The notes: a model not told the origin generated them from the sequence alone. A DNA stretch of 64,000 nucleotides from Membranipora membranacea (GCA_914767715.1 OU612075.1:9920001-9984000), one strand, 5' to 3'. Positions 10,917 through 24,900 are shown, counted from the first letter of the stretch. Numbers and translations: made by a program.

Positions 10917-13900
10917 ATGGCTGATATGAATGGAGGTCGAGGTGTTCGCTATGCTGACCAGCTACCAAATAAAGATTTCCCAGGAGTAAGTAAATGTAGA
11001 CAATCGATGTTTTGAGTGTGAGTTGACCCTACAAGCAGCTGAGGTCAGGCTGGCTGACATCAAGATTACACTCATAACAATTGTGTATCTCTGATCGATA
11101 GAGTCAATTTAGTAGCAGTACCTAACATGTACCCACCCTTAATTAATAAAATTGAACACGGATCATCACACCAAATTTCTCGTGTTGTGTTGGTACTAAA
11201 TGAATTTATTCTCTCTCTATCAATCAGAGATATACATGCAATAGTATATCACATGATCAGTGTGGGGTTGTGCAGAGCCAAAACAAGGTCAGATGGTAAC
11301 CATTGATATTATAATGAATGTGATAGTAACTCAGTTTCACTCTCTTTAATATCTCAATTGGCCCTTTCAGAGACCTGGCATTGGCTCTTTCCATTCAAAC
11401 AGCCAATCAGTTCATTTGCTAGACAGTGATACCAGAGACTATAGATATAGATATATCTATAGTCTCTGGTGATACTCAGTGATTACAGGACATCTGTGAT
11501 TCTCCTTATTTCTATTTATTTCACCACCTGTTGTATGATTGCAGGACCATCATGGCGGCTTGCCACCTAAGCCAGCAAGCAGTGGGACTGCCCGATCCTC
11601 TATACTCAAGGGTGTAGACTCAGGTACAAGCTCAAACTGGCGGGGAGCAGGCAGCAGCACTGGTTACGGCCCCGGAAGTAGTCATGGCTTTGGAGGCCAG
11701 GCTAATGATCACGGAGATGAACAACAGAACTCGCCGCTGATGAAATGCAGCAGCTTTGATTTTGGTAGAAACAAACTTGGAGAGGTAGGAAACTTTACTG
11801 ATCCTTTCTTGTGATTGCTTTTAGAAACCAAATCAAGAAATATGGGACATGGGGGTCTAACCTATAGAACTAACGAAAATGAATTCTGTGTCCCAGGCTG
11901 CCCCCTCCCCCCCGTCTTTTTCACAATATGATGCCACCCAATATATATGAGATTTAGTAAAATAGGTATCCATATGACTATGTTATTTTTTATTATTTAT
12001 TATTTTGTATTATATTATTTTCTCATTTATATTACCTGGAGCATATGCTAGCTGTTTTTCCCCAATTGTAATCACTGTCTCGTTTGTTTTATTGAGTGCT
12101 GACAGGATATCAATGCAAATACAAAAAACTATAATATCATTTTTGCTTTATGTTTATTTCCTGTCAGATATTTAAGAAAACACTGGCTGCCATAGATGAA
12201 CACAAGGATATAATCACTGTAGAGTATAAAAACTTAAAACGAGAACTGGATATTGAGAGAGGGAATATGAGAAGTGAAGTCAAACTATCCAGAAAGGAGC
12301 GAAGGTCTAAGAAACACATTGAGCAGCTTGAGAAAGCAGTAAGTGTGCAGATTATATGAAAATAATGTATATACTTAATACCGTTCAGAAATCTCCTGCA
12401 CCCGGATACACTTCAGTTCTATATGAGATTTTTAAAATATGTCAAAATTTAAATTTAGTAAAATATTAGCCCAACATTTCAATGTTATCAAACCTTGGTC
12501 TGATAGAGAAATTTAATTTCACCTCCAAGTACTATAAGGATTGGATTTGATCTGCTGTGCAGAAGGAAGTGAAAGTCATTTTATGACAGCAATGTGATAA
12601 TAAAAAATGAGATGAAATTGCCATTTGGGTCTATTATGATACATTATAGTACACATTAACCCTCTTTCTAATAGGAATACTCTATGAAGAAAGCTCACAT
12701 CAACAAGCTACATGAAGTGCTGATGAAGCACCATTTCTCGCTGGCTAATGTAGAGGATGGCTGTATACAGGCCCTGAGAGACGAATGTCTGGACTATGTA
12801 AGGTCACTAAACAAGACAGAGCTGGGCATGTGGAAGAGAACATGTCAGGATTTTCATGAGACGATGGATCTGCCCGTCAAGGGTTTCACAATCAAGGTAC
12901 AATTGCAGGAGCTTTTTTGGATGTAGGCAACGTTTTTGCTCTGATTGGTTGGGTAGAGAGAAAAACTCTACCAAACGGCGCCAACACATTGGCTATACCG
13001 GATGGAATGAACTGTATTATCATTATTATACACTTTTTATAAGGCAGACAATTTCACCATGAAAAGATGTTTTCTGTATAACAAGCCAAAGAAATGAGGA
13101 CAAATAAAAGAAGAAAAGTTGGAATTGCAATGTTGAAAAAGTGAGAGAAATGAGAAAACTATAAAAGTTTATTCAAGTATTGAAAAGAACAAGAACAAGA
13201 TTTTGTCTCACCTCAAGAAAGAGTTGGATATAGGTCATCTACTCTCTGTCATAAATATCATAAATTAAAACCTTAGTGATATAATTGGCTGATTGCTTTA
13301 TTTCCTTTAAGGCTAAGTGGAAGCGCCTTCAGATGATAATCGACGAATTAAAGTCGATACTAGAAGAGGGAATGGGTAATTTGACTAATATGTACAACAA
13401 CAGCGGAATAAGAGCCTCTCTAATCGTACATGATAGAGCCACATGGAAGTCTAAACAATATCTACAGGATACTTTTTCAAGAATCGATGAACAATCAGAA
13501 CTTAAAAAGGTAAAAAGTCCCTAGCTTTTTTATACTGGTCAGGTATGCAGGAGTGCATCCTCTTTTACTGTCATAATTAATTCAGGTTGACGGTTTCTAC
13601 CCTGTTGTTTACATGCTATCACATTACCACATAATGGGGGGGGCCGTCGGACGGGGGGGGGGGGGCAAGAGTCTGGGGGGGCACATACTACCACATTCCT
13701 ATTGTTTGGATGACCCAGAGCTTTTTCCAATGCAGCATAATCACTTCAAAAATACACTTTTCAAATTCACGCTTTACAGAGAAACATTTTTCATACCACT
13801 ATATTTTACAGCAATGATGTGTTTGTATATTTTTATAAGTATAAATTTGTTTATATATATACTTTATTATATTATATTATTATATGTTATTTTTTATATT

Positions 13901-16900
13901 ATATTATTAGAAAGTTCTGGTGAGGTTGTGGGCACCACTCAGTGAAGAGATCAAAGAGAATCTAAATAAACAAACACAGCTCATCAAATTTGATCACAAG
14001 CATCGTCTTGAAACAATGGCCAATGAATGCTCCAATCAGCTCAGGGATATGCAGCAGCAGTCAGCAAGGAGACATGGTAGACTGATGCAGAAGGTGAGAG
14101 GATGAAATTTTACACTCATAGGAGCTTGAAACTTACTTGTCAACTTGCACACTGATCACATGATATACTATCGCATGTATATCTGTGATCGATAGGGAGT
14201 GAATTAATTCATTTTACCAGAGTACTATCACCAATAATTCGGCGTGCCGATCTGAGTTCAATTTTATTAGTTGGGGGCGGGGACCTGTTAGGTGCTCATA
14301 CTAAATTGACTCTAACGACCAGATATACACATGTAAATAGTGTAGTCTGGGTGTCAGCGTGGTCAACTTGTGATGTACCTTAGCATGTTGGTGCATTTAG
14401 TCTTACCAATTTACCCTTTCATAGTGTGACCGGCTCAAAAACACCGGTTTTGATTTTGTCGCTTACACCCTCTTCACTTGCCCAGACTCCTACAGCGAGA
14501 GAAGACAACCAAACGCTGACGGATTTGACAAATCATAGAACAAAAACAAAGACTGTTTTGTTCATGAATAGCAGGTGTCAGGGAAAATTGAAGAGTTTGC
14601 ATTTTTTGTTCATTCGCCAGTATAATTTGTCCAAACTTTTTTCCAACCTTCAAGTTATGATAAAATTCCCAAACATGCTTACAAGAGCTAAACAGCGATC
14701 ATTTTATATCCTTCAATTAACAAAGTTATTATTTTGACCCATATAAAGGTTGCCAGGGAGCAGGAGTTACTGGATAGGGAAAGAACAGACATGAAGAGTA
14801 AGCACGGAGAGAGAAAAGCACGGAGTAAGAGGCGACACCGTGAAAGAGAAAGCGATAACCAACCTCCTCAAAATAAGCCCAGTTTGATGAATAATGGGAT
14901 CGGAGGTGCCATGGGAAACTTCGGCGGTATAGGTAATATGATGGGTAAGTAAAATACATAGCTTGCTATATACTAGAATTTGCCATACAGGTTTAATTGA
15001 TTACCAGAATATTGGTTGGCAGTGATACGTCCTCCGTTGGAATTAAAACGTTTATCACTCCATCTATCAATCCATCTACCGTTGTTTCAAAATCACACCA
15101 CCTTGGCCCATGTACACTGTATGAAAAGTTTGCAAGAGATCAAAAAGATGCAATACATAACAGAATAAATGGTCTGCGCCGAACCGCCATCATCGAAGAC
15201 TATATTTATAATCTAATAAGTGTTTTTGTGCATGTATAATATATTTTATCTTTTTTTGTCTTTTTTGTTTATGAGGTCAACAAGTTGCTATTTTCCTTTG
15301 TTTATAACACACTTATAAAAAATATTTTATTCGGCAGACAATATCATCCCGAATGTGCGTAAGAAATTAGGGCAACAGATGGGGGAAAAAATATACTTAT
15401 ATGTAAACCTAAAGAAAAATATGCAATAATAATATATAAATAATATACTTATCTTCTGCAGGTGGGATGGGAGGAGGCATGGGAGGCATGCCAGGAATGG
15501 GCGGAATGGGCGGAATGGGCGGGATGCCAGGTATGGGAGGTTACGGGGGAGGAATGGGAAACTACAATATGTCTAATGCTGTTGATGTCCGCACCTGTAG
15601 CACGCTATCAAGTGGGGAAATCACTCAACAACCCAGTCCCACATCTCAGAGTCCAACGTATAGAGGGAATGTTACCGACACTCTAACCAGCCATACAACA
15701 AACAGAACTGCAACCCCGCGCGATGCTGCAGAGAAACCTTATGAGCATCGGATATTCCCAGGTAATGATCTGTTTCACTGTCCAAAGTATCGGGCGGGCT
15801 GTTGCGATGGCCAAAAGTTACAGGTGAATAGGTCAGCCCAGTACTGTGAGTTGGCAACTTCCAATCATGACCATGCATCTTGTTACAATTGAAGATTGGT
15901 AACAGGTGTTGAATTTGAGCTGCACCGGTTTCCTTTGATTGAAATTAAAGATCCAGGCCAAACCCTTGTGACTTGATTTTTCACCAACTGTAAATAATTA
16001 TAGTTGAACTCCGGCCGTGATCCCTCCAAAGAGATCTTGCTACCTTACCTATTTAAGGTTTATGGTCTAATAATGCTTAAAGTTCTTAGAGATAAATTGC
16101 TCGCCAAATAGGCAAATGTTCATAGGCCTATATTTATGATCTACATAATATATTTGTGCAAGTAGCCTAGTAAAATCACTTCCAGCGACCCAGCCACTCC
16201 TATTTTTGAACCATGTATGTTATATACTGTAATCGTTTTTAATATCACGGGCATCAGTATTTTACCTTTTTTTCACTACATATATCATGTTAGTGATAGA
16301 AATAAAATCAACCAATCGAAGCCTTGGCCTCTTTACCAACTGACTTATTGCGCTATTGTTGTTATTTATATGTTTGCGCAAGTAAAAAATCCTCTTTACT
16401 TCTTGCACAGCATCCCCACGTCCAGCTCACCCGATCCCACTGATCAAGCTAATCTATCGACAAAGTTCTCTTTATCCTACTACTTGTATGCAAGCGGCTA
16501 CACTGCCTGCTTTTGAACCATTAGAAGACCTGTTCCAGCTGACTCAGCTACCAGTGAGGTTGGAAGAAGTTCAACCAGACTTTGATATCACTCCAGTGAA
16601 TGACACTTCAGCGAAGGACAACCGGCCAGAGTTAAAATTAGAAGACTCACAATGTGGTCAGGTGATGGATTCTGAACCAAAATCCAACAGAAAAATAGCA
16701 ACAGTATCTGTTAAAAGTAAGAAGATACCTGGAAAAAAAGGTAAGCTCTTTTCAGTTACCATAAGTGTACCAATGGCAAAAAAAAAGAACAAATTTGACA
16801 ATATTAGGCTACTGATTTACTTCAATTAGCTTCTCACCCCTTTCAGTTTCAAGGTTTTGTGAATATTTGTGTCATTTGGATTTTTCAAGGAGTCAATTTG

Positions 16901-19900
16901 CTGCATAAGTCAAAACAAATGATCATGAGCTTCTTTGTGGATCCCAGCTATGTGATAAGTGAGAAACCTGTAACTGTGGGGCTCAATTATCAGTTTTCTT
17001 TTCTCTCTTACCATTTGTCCCATAAAGATTTTTTTCCCACCATGTGCAGAAAATAGGAAGTTGTCAAGCAGCATGTTGAAAAGAATGCCAAGAATCAGTA
17101 AATCAGAGACATTGGACAACTTCTTTTTATCCATCAAAGATCACTGGAACACAACCAGCCATCAAGACCATCAAGGACCAGGTATACACACAGACATATC
17201 TAAACAAATTGTATAATGTGATAGGATTAGTAACCCAACATATCATAATTTAAAATACTATGATGATATATCTACAATACACATTTCGGGTTCACAAATA
17301 AATTCCCATTCCCAGGTGTCACAAGAAATATCTTCAACTTAAAAGTAAAAGCGCGACTTGTACCGCAGAAAGCAAATTTAATATATTGACTGGGAAACCC
17401 ATAACTCAAAACAAGCTAAATATTTCTTGACTGGTTTTCCCCAGTCCAGTCAATAGGTAATGAGTTTGGGCATCATTCACTGTAGAATTATAAATTCATT
17501 AGCCCCTGATACGCAACTTTTTTGACAGATGTTTCCACAAAAATTGAAGCAAACCACAATGCAAATTACGGTGGAGCTCAAACAGGAGAGGAGGCGGAGC
17601 TATATCCAGGGGAAGATAATCGTAATGTAAATGCTGACTCATCCTCGAGCAGTGACAGCGATGATAGCAGCAGTGATTCTGAATCTGAGGCGACAGTGAG
17701 TTTCTTGTCTCCTTCCCTTACCTTTTCTCACCTTTCTCACCTAGCCGGCTGTATCCTTAGCGGGTAGCCGATCTGCTAGCTCCAAGTTCAATTAGGGAAT
17801 GCCATCGGACCCTGTCATGTACATCCTCCTGTTCCGAACCACAATGGCTCATGTCATACTTCACAGTATCTATCCACTGCTGTTGGGGTCTTCCTCTCCT
17901 CTTCTATCGCCGACCTGTATATTTGTGACCTGGCGGATATCTTCCTCCTCTCTCTGATATACATTACCATGCCACTGCAGGCAACTTTTCCTCATGAATG
18001 ATGATATTTCTTTCACTCCAGCCTGTCTCCTAATCTAAGCCCTCTCAGCATGGTCCTCATAGCTGCCTCCTTTCCTTAATTACATCACTTAAACTGCACA
18101 AGAAATTGGACAGCGCGCCTCAGCAATGTCCATTCAATGCGTACAGTGATTTCTCATTGGGGACTCAAAAAGTAAACATACACCCTACAGCAGGGAATTT
18201 TCCATTGGTTTTTAAGGTTTTCTGAATATTAATTCTACAATCTTTAGACATTGACAAAATTTGCTAATATTATTCAAGTCTGTGACCAAGATAAATTGTA
18301 TCCACTGGGAGCACCGATAAAAAACAGCGTTCTGAGCTCAGAGGCTAACTTTGCAATTATCAGTGAGAGACAAGAAGATGGGAAAACCTAAGTCCCAACC
18401 CCGCCAAATGTTGTGAGGTTTCAGTTTCATCTCAGATCATGAGAACAGGCGCTATTTTGTAGTGCAGACCGATTTAGCTTGAGCTCAAAGGACCCATGGA
18501 AACGTAGCGAATATCTTTTCCATTTGATAAAGAAAGGATATGATATAAGATTATACAATATCACGTATCACACTTTTACTTTTTTTTCTGTAGTCCTCTA
18601 AATCAGGCAAATCAGGAGGATCAGGCAAATCTGGAAAATCAGGAGCATCAGACAGCACTGGGAAGAAGTCTCTTACTCAGAGGCTCTTTGGCATTGGAGG
18701 CTCCAAAAAATCTACAGAGGGTGATAAGACAACCTTTTCCGACAAAAGTGGTAAATCAGGTACTAGTTCTAGCGGTAAAACAGGATCAAAGTCTCCTGCT
18801 ACGTCAAAGGGGAAAAGTGCTAAAACCAAGGGAGACAAGTCAAAGAGTGAGGAATCTGAAGGTATGAGATTTTTCTATCCAATAGATTGTTTATCGTCAT
18901 TCACAAACATGTACCCAAGTACATGTCTACCATTATTTTTTATTTTTCCTAGCAATGATAATAAAAGTCACTCAGGAGTGTCCAAATGGTTAAGGGTGAA
19001 TACCTGTTATCTGTGAAGTTCAAGGTTGACTCCCGGTGCCAACAGCCATTCCTGATTCGGTCCTGGCATGTCATTCATCCTTGACAGGTCCTTGCGAAAC
19101 TAAAACTAAAAATAAGCTAAAAGATAAATAGATAAGATAAAAGTATATAAAGCGATTAACTGCATGAGATGATTGATTATCTTCTCATGCCTATTGGAAA
19201 GATAACTACTAAGAGGGCATGAAGATATCAAAGTCAGTAACATCCAATTATCACATTCTGAACCTCAATACTACCCCTTGTATCATATTCAGAACCGGAG
19301 AACATAAAGCCACAACCTCTCTCCTATGGTGTTTGAGTTTTTTTGAACTCTTTTTATCCAATGAGGGAGTTCATTGTTTTATCAAAGACATTTAAATACA
19401 TATTGATTTAAGTTGTTTTTTTTTATGTAACACTTGCTCTTGCGGTTATAACAAAGTGGATATCAATCAAAAATCAAAAAATTCTTTGAATTTTTAAATC
19501 TGAAATCTTTTTTTTTACTTCATAGGTGAAGCCATGCCTGCAAGAAGGGATGACTACAAGGAGTTTGTTCCAAACGAACATAAGGATAAATGGACATTCA
19601 AAAGAATTATTAACAAGATTTGCTTCTGCTGTGATTGTGATAAAATTATCAAAAAGATTTGTCCATGCTTCAAGTAAGTAAGTGTTTCTCTTTACTATAC
19701 ACATTCGAATAATCCTTGAACCCTCCAATTGAATCAAAAAAGGGGGCAACATTGATTGGCACGCCAAACCATAAAATCAGGCATCATGTTTCATTACACA
19801 AGTGGCCGACATGGTCGAATGATGTTTGATATTTGAATGCCACCAACATATCAACCAAGGCGGAGTTTGAGCACCTAAATTACGATGTGTTAGGATATAG

Positions 19901-20212
19901 GAACCTTACAAGGTTGCTTCAGCATGAAAAAAATGTTGTAAGTGAACTTGTTGACAATTTGATTCTAGCGGGCTCTGTAGCAGTTAAGCAAATGTCACTG
20001 CACAATGATCTTACCTCAGGCTTTGTATTTTATAACAAGGAAAGGTGTAAGAAATTTGTGGTTTGATATTCGAATAGTTATGCGCTTGTTTCGGTAGGAG
20101 TCGATATGAAGAGTACAAAGAAAAGAGAGAGGAAAGGAAAGAGAAAAAAGCGATGCAGAAGAACGTTCTGCTCAGATTGAGGGATGAGGCAAATAAATCA
20201 AAGAATATGTAA
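10917..20212 (+). CDS. Uncharacterised coiled-coil protein with Gly/Met linker and C-terminal Cys cluster
   Basis: Fourteen exons join in phase to 912 residues: 10917-10985, 11545-11784, 12168-12338, 12675-12896, 13312-13509, 13911-14093, 14749-14944, 15462-15761, 16411-16740, 17050-17181, 17529-17695, 18594-18861, 19526-19673, 20098-20212. I do not recognise the family. The N-terminal 100 residues are Gly/Ser-rich. Residues about 104-400 are charged and helical, likely coiled coil (for example KNLKRELDIERGNMRSEVKL), ending in a very basic stretch. Residues 427-460 are GGM/GMP repeats like Hsp70-cochaperone linkers, probably convergent. An acidic Ser-Asp run lies near 717-736 and a Lys-Gly-Ser run at 737-826. 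Six cysteines at 858-873 (CFCCDC, then CPC) sit between Lys-rich helices and could be palmitoylated or bind metal; that is inference. The start ATG is the first in its exon and follows in-frame stops. Confidence 0.85.
11053..11264 (-). repeat. MITE family 2, copy A
   Basis: The copy lies inside the first intron of the coiled-coil gene in reverse orientation to copies at 14148 and 24840. Shared phrases include TGTGTATCTCTGATCGATAGA and GTATATCACATGATCAGTGTG. Ends approximate the inverted CACACTGA termini of the family. It encodes nothing and is likely a non-autonomous DNA transposon. Confidence 0.7.
11432..11469. repeat. Short palindrome, CCAGAGACTATAGATAT family
   Basis: CCAGAGACTATAGATAT is followed after a few bases by its exact reverse complement ending ATAGTCTCTGG. 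Related palindromes occur at 25375-25422 and near 44019-44039, so this is a dispersed miniature element and not a chance hairpin. Confidence 0.8.
13632..13682 (+). repeat. G-run repeat with CCGTCGGACG core, copy 1
   Basis: Two poly-G tracts flank CCGTCGGACG, then CAAGAGTCTGGGGGGG. The same order appears on the minus strand near 60556-60605, and a variant lies at 36021-36075. It is an intronic dispersed repeat. The G-runs could form quadruplexes in the transcript. Confidence 0.65.
14148..14361 (+). repeat. MITE family 2, copy B, with 9-base target duplication
   Basis: The element begins CACACTGATCAC and ends GGTGTCAGCGTG, imperfect inverted ends. GTCAACTTG abuts both ends, giving a 9-base direct duplication (8 if one G belongs to the element). 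An 8-9 base duplication suggests a hAT-like or Mutator-like source. It lies in an intron of the coiled-coil gene. Confidence 0.78.
17775..18085 (-). mobile_element. Decayed LINE fragment, C-terminal end of reverse transcriptase ORF
   Basis: On the minus strand one frame reads GRPQQQWIDTVKYDM and then EDVHDRVRWHSLIELG. This is the typical ending of non-LTR retrotransposon polyproteins (GRPxxRWxDxVKxD...DRxRWRSLI). Upstream in a shifted frame, MRKSCLQWHGNVYQRE resembles the usual MRxxRLRWxGHVxRR motif. Frameshifts and stops separate the parts, so the copy is dead. It lies in an intron of the coiled-coil gene, antisense to it. Confidence 0.8.
18970..19095 (+). mobile_element. tRNA-related SINE-like element
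   Basis: The start resembles a tRNA A box region (GTCCAAATGGTTAAGGGTGA) and a weakened B box follows (AAGGTTGACTCCC). A short tRNA-unrelated tail resembles the tail of the element at 48535 (GATTCGGTCCTGGCAT versus TCGGTTTGATGTGGCAAT). The cloverleaf is too damaged for a working tRNA. It lies in the intron after 18861. Confidence 0.5.
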
Positions 20213-21535
20213 CTCTCCTTGTCACCTGCGGAAACTCAGAGTATCGCTGACAGCAGAGCCAAGCCAGTGTAAGTAGACGCCAAAGCAAGTTGGACTGCAG
20301 TACTGCAAATGGAGGAGGGCTTTGAAAAGTTGTGTATCAAGGCAACCGTTCTATTATAATATATCAGTCTACCACCAAGAGGGAACAAACTCGTTCTAGT
20401 TCTGGCCACAAGCCTATTCACTCCTACCAAATGAGAGTAGTTGTTATCCTATTTTAAGGTATTTCTATTCGTATTGAAGATATGAAAAGTCACAGAAAAA
20501 CATAATGCTTCATTATTTTGGTTATTCAGGGACCGGTACACACAGTGGAAACAAGAATTTTGTAAGGAGACCAAATAATCTGTGTAGTATACGGCAGTAC
20601 CTAGTACACCTTCTCAGCTCCTCCATCTATATACACACCACATCTGAGTGCCGAACTTGGAAATCATCCCTATATCGTTGCTTTTATAAAGTTGTTTGTG
20701 CCCTCTCTATGTTGATTAATACGGGTAACGAGGGTCAATATTGTAATTGTTCTTGAATGTTAGTACATTTGATATTTATTACAAACACCAGGTTAAATAT
20801 AATTAATTCCATAGATCTGTCTGAAAAAATATGATGTGCAGTGCCATTAACACATAGTGTGAAAATACTCGGGAATGTTAGACAATGTCTAAAAATAACT
20901 GACAAGCCCACTCTTGGCTTAGGAGGGTAAAAAGCTCAATACATGGGACTGGATCCTACAACAAAAAGTTCAACAACAGAAAGAAAAAATATTCCATATA
21001 ATTATAGTTAAACAGTCACTCTTTCTACGAATACATTTCTGAGTAATTCGAAAGCCAACCAACCAAATCATCTACCGAACAGCTTATTTATACACATGAA
21101 AAGAAACTATCATGGTTTTGCGGTGAGAATTCATCGGCATCTAGTAAGAAAATGGGTAATGTGTGGCAATATCATCTCTGAGTTAATTCAATGTAAACCA
21201 TTCGTTGTGTGGATTCGTTACCCGCGTTTTACCCTGCCATAACTGAACTTATAAAGATATTCATTTTTACATGAATTCCAAAGAGTTTCCACATGGAAAA
21301 CTATCATCGAACTGATTTGAACAATTGAAGTCTGATTGTAAGCAATACTAAGTACACATTAATACATTTTTGGATAAAACTTAAATCAAATCAGGAAGTA
21401 GATGAGTATTATGTAATACTGACGCTTATCAAGTAGTGCGGCAGACTTCTAGCTAACATAAATGCTGTCATGGACATATTTAGAAGACATACATATAAAC
21501 TCACTGATACATGAGAGGAACTGTTAGAGATAATG

Positions 21536-21655
21536 TAGATCAATTTTGATCCATTTGCCTTCGTTTGGAGTTGCCGCCCTCTATTGGTCATGCCGCAGGT
21601 GGCGGCAGATCTGAACACAGGCAAATAGATCAGACTTGATCTAAAGATAATAGGA
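21536..21655. repeat. MITE family 1, copy with both ends
   Basis: It begins TAGATCAATTTTGATCCATT and GTTTGGAGTTGC and ends GCAAATAGATCAGACTTGATCTA, an imperfect inverted repeat over the full length. The central part (GCCGCAGGTGGCGGC) is GC-rich and self-complementary. It is one of at least five copies in the window. Confidence 0.75.
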
Positions 21656-21799
21656 CATAATGGCATTTAGACCAAACCCTGACACAGCCCAGCTGTGCGT
21701 AGAGCATACACTGTACAAATGATATGAGTGCAAACGTAGCTAAAATTAACTCTTTGGTTCATTCCATCTTATAGTACTAATTAATTTAGTACAGTATAG

Positions 21800-21890
21800 T
21801 CTTGGTTCTCAGAAGGTTGAGATAGAGAATTTTGAGGGGCGCGGCTATCAAACACCGCCCAATTCCCCATAACAACCTTCTGAGAACTTA
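21800..21890. repeat. Inverted repeat near GGTTCTCAGAAGGTTG
   Basis: GGTTCTCAGAAGGTTG near 21803 is answered by CAACCTTCTGAGAAC near 21873. The arms are about 15 bases with a loop of about 55. It lies just downstream of the nicotinamidase stop codon in that gene's direction, so it could form a hairpin in its 3' region; function is unknown. Confidence 0.6.
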
Positions 21891-21940
21891 GATTACAAGA
21901 TCATTGATGATGTAAACATGATTCTCTGTGAGAAGAAGGG

Positions 21941-24900
21941 TCAAACCTTCTCAGCTTTGGGCATGGTCTGCGCAGCAAACAATCCGAGATCAAAGCTACA
22001 AGTCTCCTTATTCACCATCTTGACAACCTTGGAAATAAGAAAACATGTTGCTAATTCTTTATAGCAGTATTTACCAAAAATGATAATTCTTATCTAAAAC
22101 ATGCATTACTGGACATTCAACATCTGATTTCATTTTGCACCAATGTGGATTGGTGAATGCTGCAATAGGCAGGCCATAAACAGTTCAGGTACACCTCACA
22201 AGACTGAGTTTATCCGATGAAGCCCCATGTCCTGGCTGTGGTGCAAACCAGGATCACAACAGTCACTCTGTTGATCATGGTCTCAAATACGTTAGCATTA
22301 GGAATCCCCTAAACCATACTCCGGATAAACCAACCGTCATCCAGAAAACCAAAATTTGCATTGAGGTATTGGATCTTGTTATCTTCATAAGCCAGTCATT
22401 GATAAGTTGATAACCTTTAGATGCAATGGTATACTTGCTTTCCAGGGTCTTTTAGTGCTATGGGTACCTGTACTTGTACAAGATAGGCTTGAATATGCTT
22501 ACATACAACTTTTATTTCGTTTTGAATTTTATTTTGAATATATATCACATATTATAACTGTAACATCACTCACATCGTTGCTTGCTAGTACCAGAGCCCC
22601 AGCTTGTGTCAGCTGACTTTTAGCTTTATTTATTCCTTCTTCAGTCACTCCCCGACATGCGTCATCGATTACTACGGTACGGTACCCCAATTCTACTGAA
22701 TCTCTTGATGTAGCAGCTAAAACCAATAGATAGAAATATAAAGCAAAAACGTCAATATTCCATAGGATTCACAGACTACGGGACGCCAGGATGATGCTAT
22801 GCAGAATACCGTATATTTTGTTTGATGAAAAAAACGAGGGCTCAAACTCAGCCAGGGCTGTTGGTAACAACATCAAAATTGTTGGTTGGTGGCCATTAGC
22901 AGCAAAAAATCACTATCAGCGACCCAGACAACAATAGATTACTAAAGCAAGAGCTGAGGTAGGCCAAGTAATTTGCCTCATTTGGAGTTTGAGCTGCCGG
23001 CATATGGCTCACAAGTGCAATGTGAACCAACAGTGTGCAGGCATACCCTCAGGCTGAGATAGTTACTACCAGTGTTGTCAAGTAGAACTAGGAAAGTGAA
23101 ACAAAGCCTGTTCCATCAACAACTAACCTACACAAATGTAGCAAGCTAGACCACCCACACACAACTCACCCACACATATGTCGTAAGCTAGACCACACAC
23201 ATATACATCTGTGACGTTTCGTCGCTGAAGCTCATCCTGCAGTGCAGTCTCAGATAACTTCATGTTGTCGTAGAAAGCTGAGTAACTGTCAATGTCTGTT
23301 TTAGTTCCCTTATATATATTCACAGAGTTTGAAACCACCTAAGTACAATAAAAAGTTGATATTATGAGGAGATATCATCAAAAAGTAGTACGAATGAACA
23401 TAAGCACAATTGAAGTTCTGTACACACCGCCGAGAAGCTCATTTTGCTCCAGTCTTTTGCTCGATATATTATAGCCAAATACTGCTGAACAGGAGATGGT
23501 CGGAAACATCATTCTGAATCTCAGATTATTAAATTTAACCAGGACCGTTTTTAGACAAAATGTAATACAAGTCTCTTCGGACAAAACACCTAATTCACAT
23601 TTTGCCTTTGGAGCCAACTTATTAAATCTCAGACGGGTCAGGGTCTCACTTTAGAAACTACCATTTAGATTAATCTTCACGCTAAGGTGAAAAGCTAACC
23701 GACATGCACTAAGTGATACAGACCTTCAGATCTTTATCCAGTTTAGCACCATCAGATCCTTGTATACAATGAGCCGGCCAGAGGACCTGCTGCCTAGGTG
23801 GAGATAACTCAAAATTAACTTCATCATACACGGCAAACTCGCCTATTGACTTCTACAAAACAGAAGGAGAGATTGATTAACATAGTCCAATTCTAAGATT
23901 CTACTCCATAATCCCCTACTCAGAGAATCTGTTCTTTGCTTATAAACGTCTAAATTCACTCTAGTTGAATCCATTAAACAAGCATCGGAGTTGCTGTTGC
24001 TGCCCTTTCTGGAATATTACGGAACCATTTTTGTGGCCAAGTACCAGCAATGAAGGGCAACTCCAAAGCTTGCACAGTGGATCTGACCTAATTCCGGTGT
24101 AAATTTAGCCTAAAGATAGGAAACAGGATGTGAACTGAGTTCAGTGAGAGAACACACCAGTCCATCAATAAGGCTCGGGGGATTCACACTTAATTACCAA
24201 TGTCCAGATAATAATACACCCTGGCCTTTAAATGATAATGACATCATCAGTTTCTTATCACCTGCGACACAGTAAGGCGTGCTGGTTACAAAGAAGTTTT
24301 ACGGAAAATCACATTGGGCCTAAGCTCCCAGTTGCTGTACACCTGGGTTTCTATATTGTCACGTTGCAACTTAAACGGTCAGGTTTCCATGGTCTATTTC
24401 CTACTAATTTGAAATCTAATTGGACTGTATCATTTTTTCTACATTGACCCTGGTTAAGTATGAATCTGAACCTCCCACCGCTCATGCTGAGTTTAGTATT
24501 TTAGTGCTCTGAAGAAACTGGAATCCTATGGGGAAGTGTGTCTGAGTTGGGAGTTATATAGAACTATGGGAAAATTTCGTCTCAAATGCTCTTACTCGAG
24601 CCTTCTGATACCCGATAATGAAAACACAGCAAAGAGCTATCAGGGGGTTGGGGGGGGGGGGGGAAGAGGTTGTGGGTCTTTCAATCAGAGAAAGCCGAAA
24701 TCACTATTTGGTCACTACATTCTGTGCAAGGATTTTGAGCAAAGTCATCGTAATGATTTGGCTCAAAAAATATGTTCCATTCTAATTGAAAAACGCCCAG
24801 GATAAAAAGTAAAACAGTTCAAACTTACAAATGATGAACCACACTGATCACGTGATATACTAATTGAATGTATCTCTGGTCGATAGAGAGTGAATTAATT

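Larger units (their letters stand above)
20213..21940. other. Spacer between convergent coiled-coil and nicotinamidase genes
   Basis: It contains the 3' untranslated regions of two converging genes and a MITE family 1 copy (21536-21655). A near-palindrome around 21800-21890 pairs GGTTCTCAGAAGGTTG with CAACCTTCTGAGAAC about 60 bases apart. No clear AATAAA was assigned to either gene. Short open frames here show no domain features. Confidence 0.5.

Noticed and set aside
22407-24805. Several plus-strand open frames
   Set aside because: They run antisense to nicotinamidase exons or in its introns and show no domains or splice continuity.
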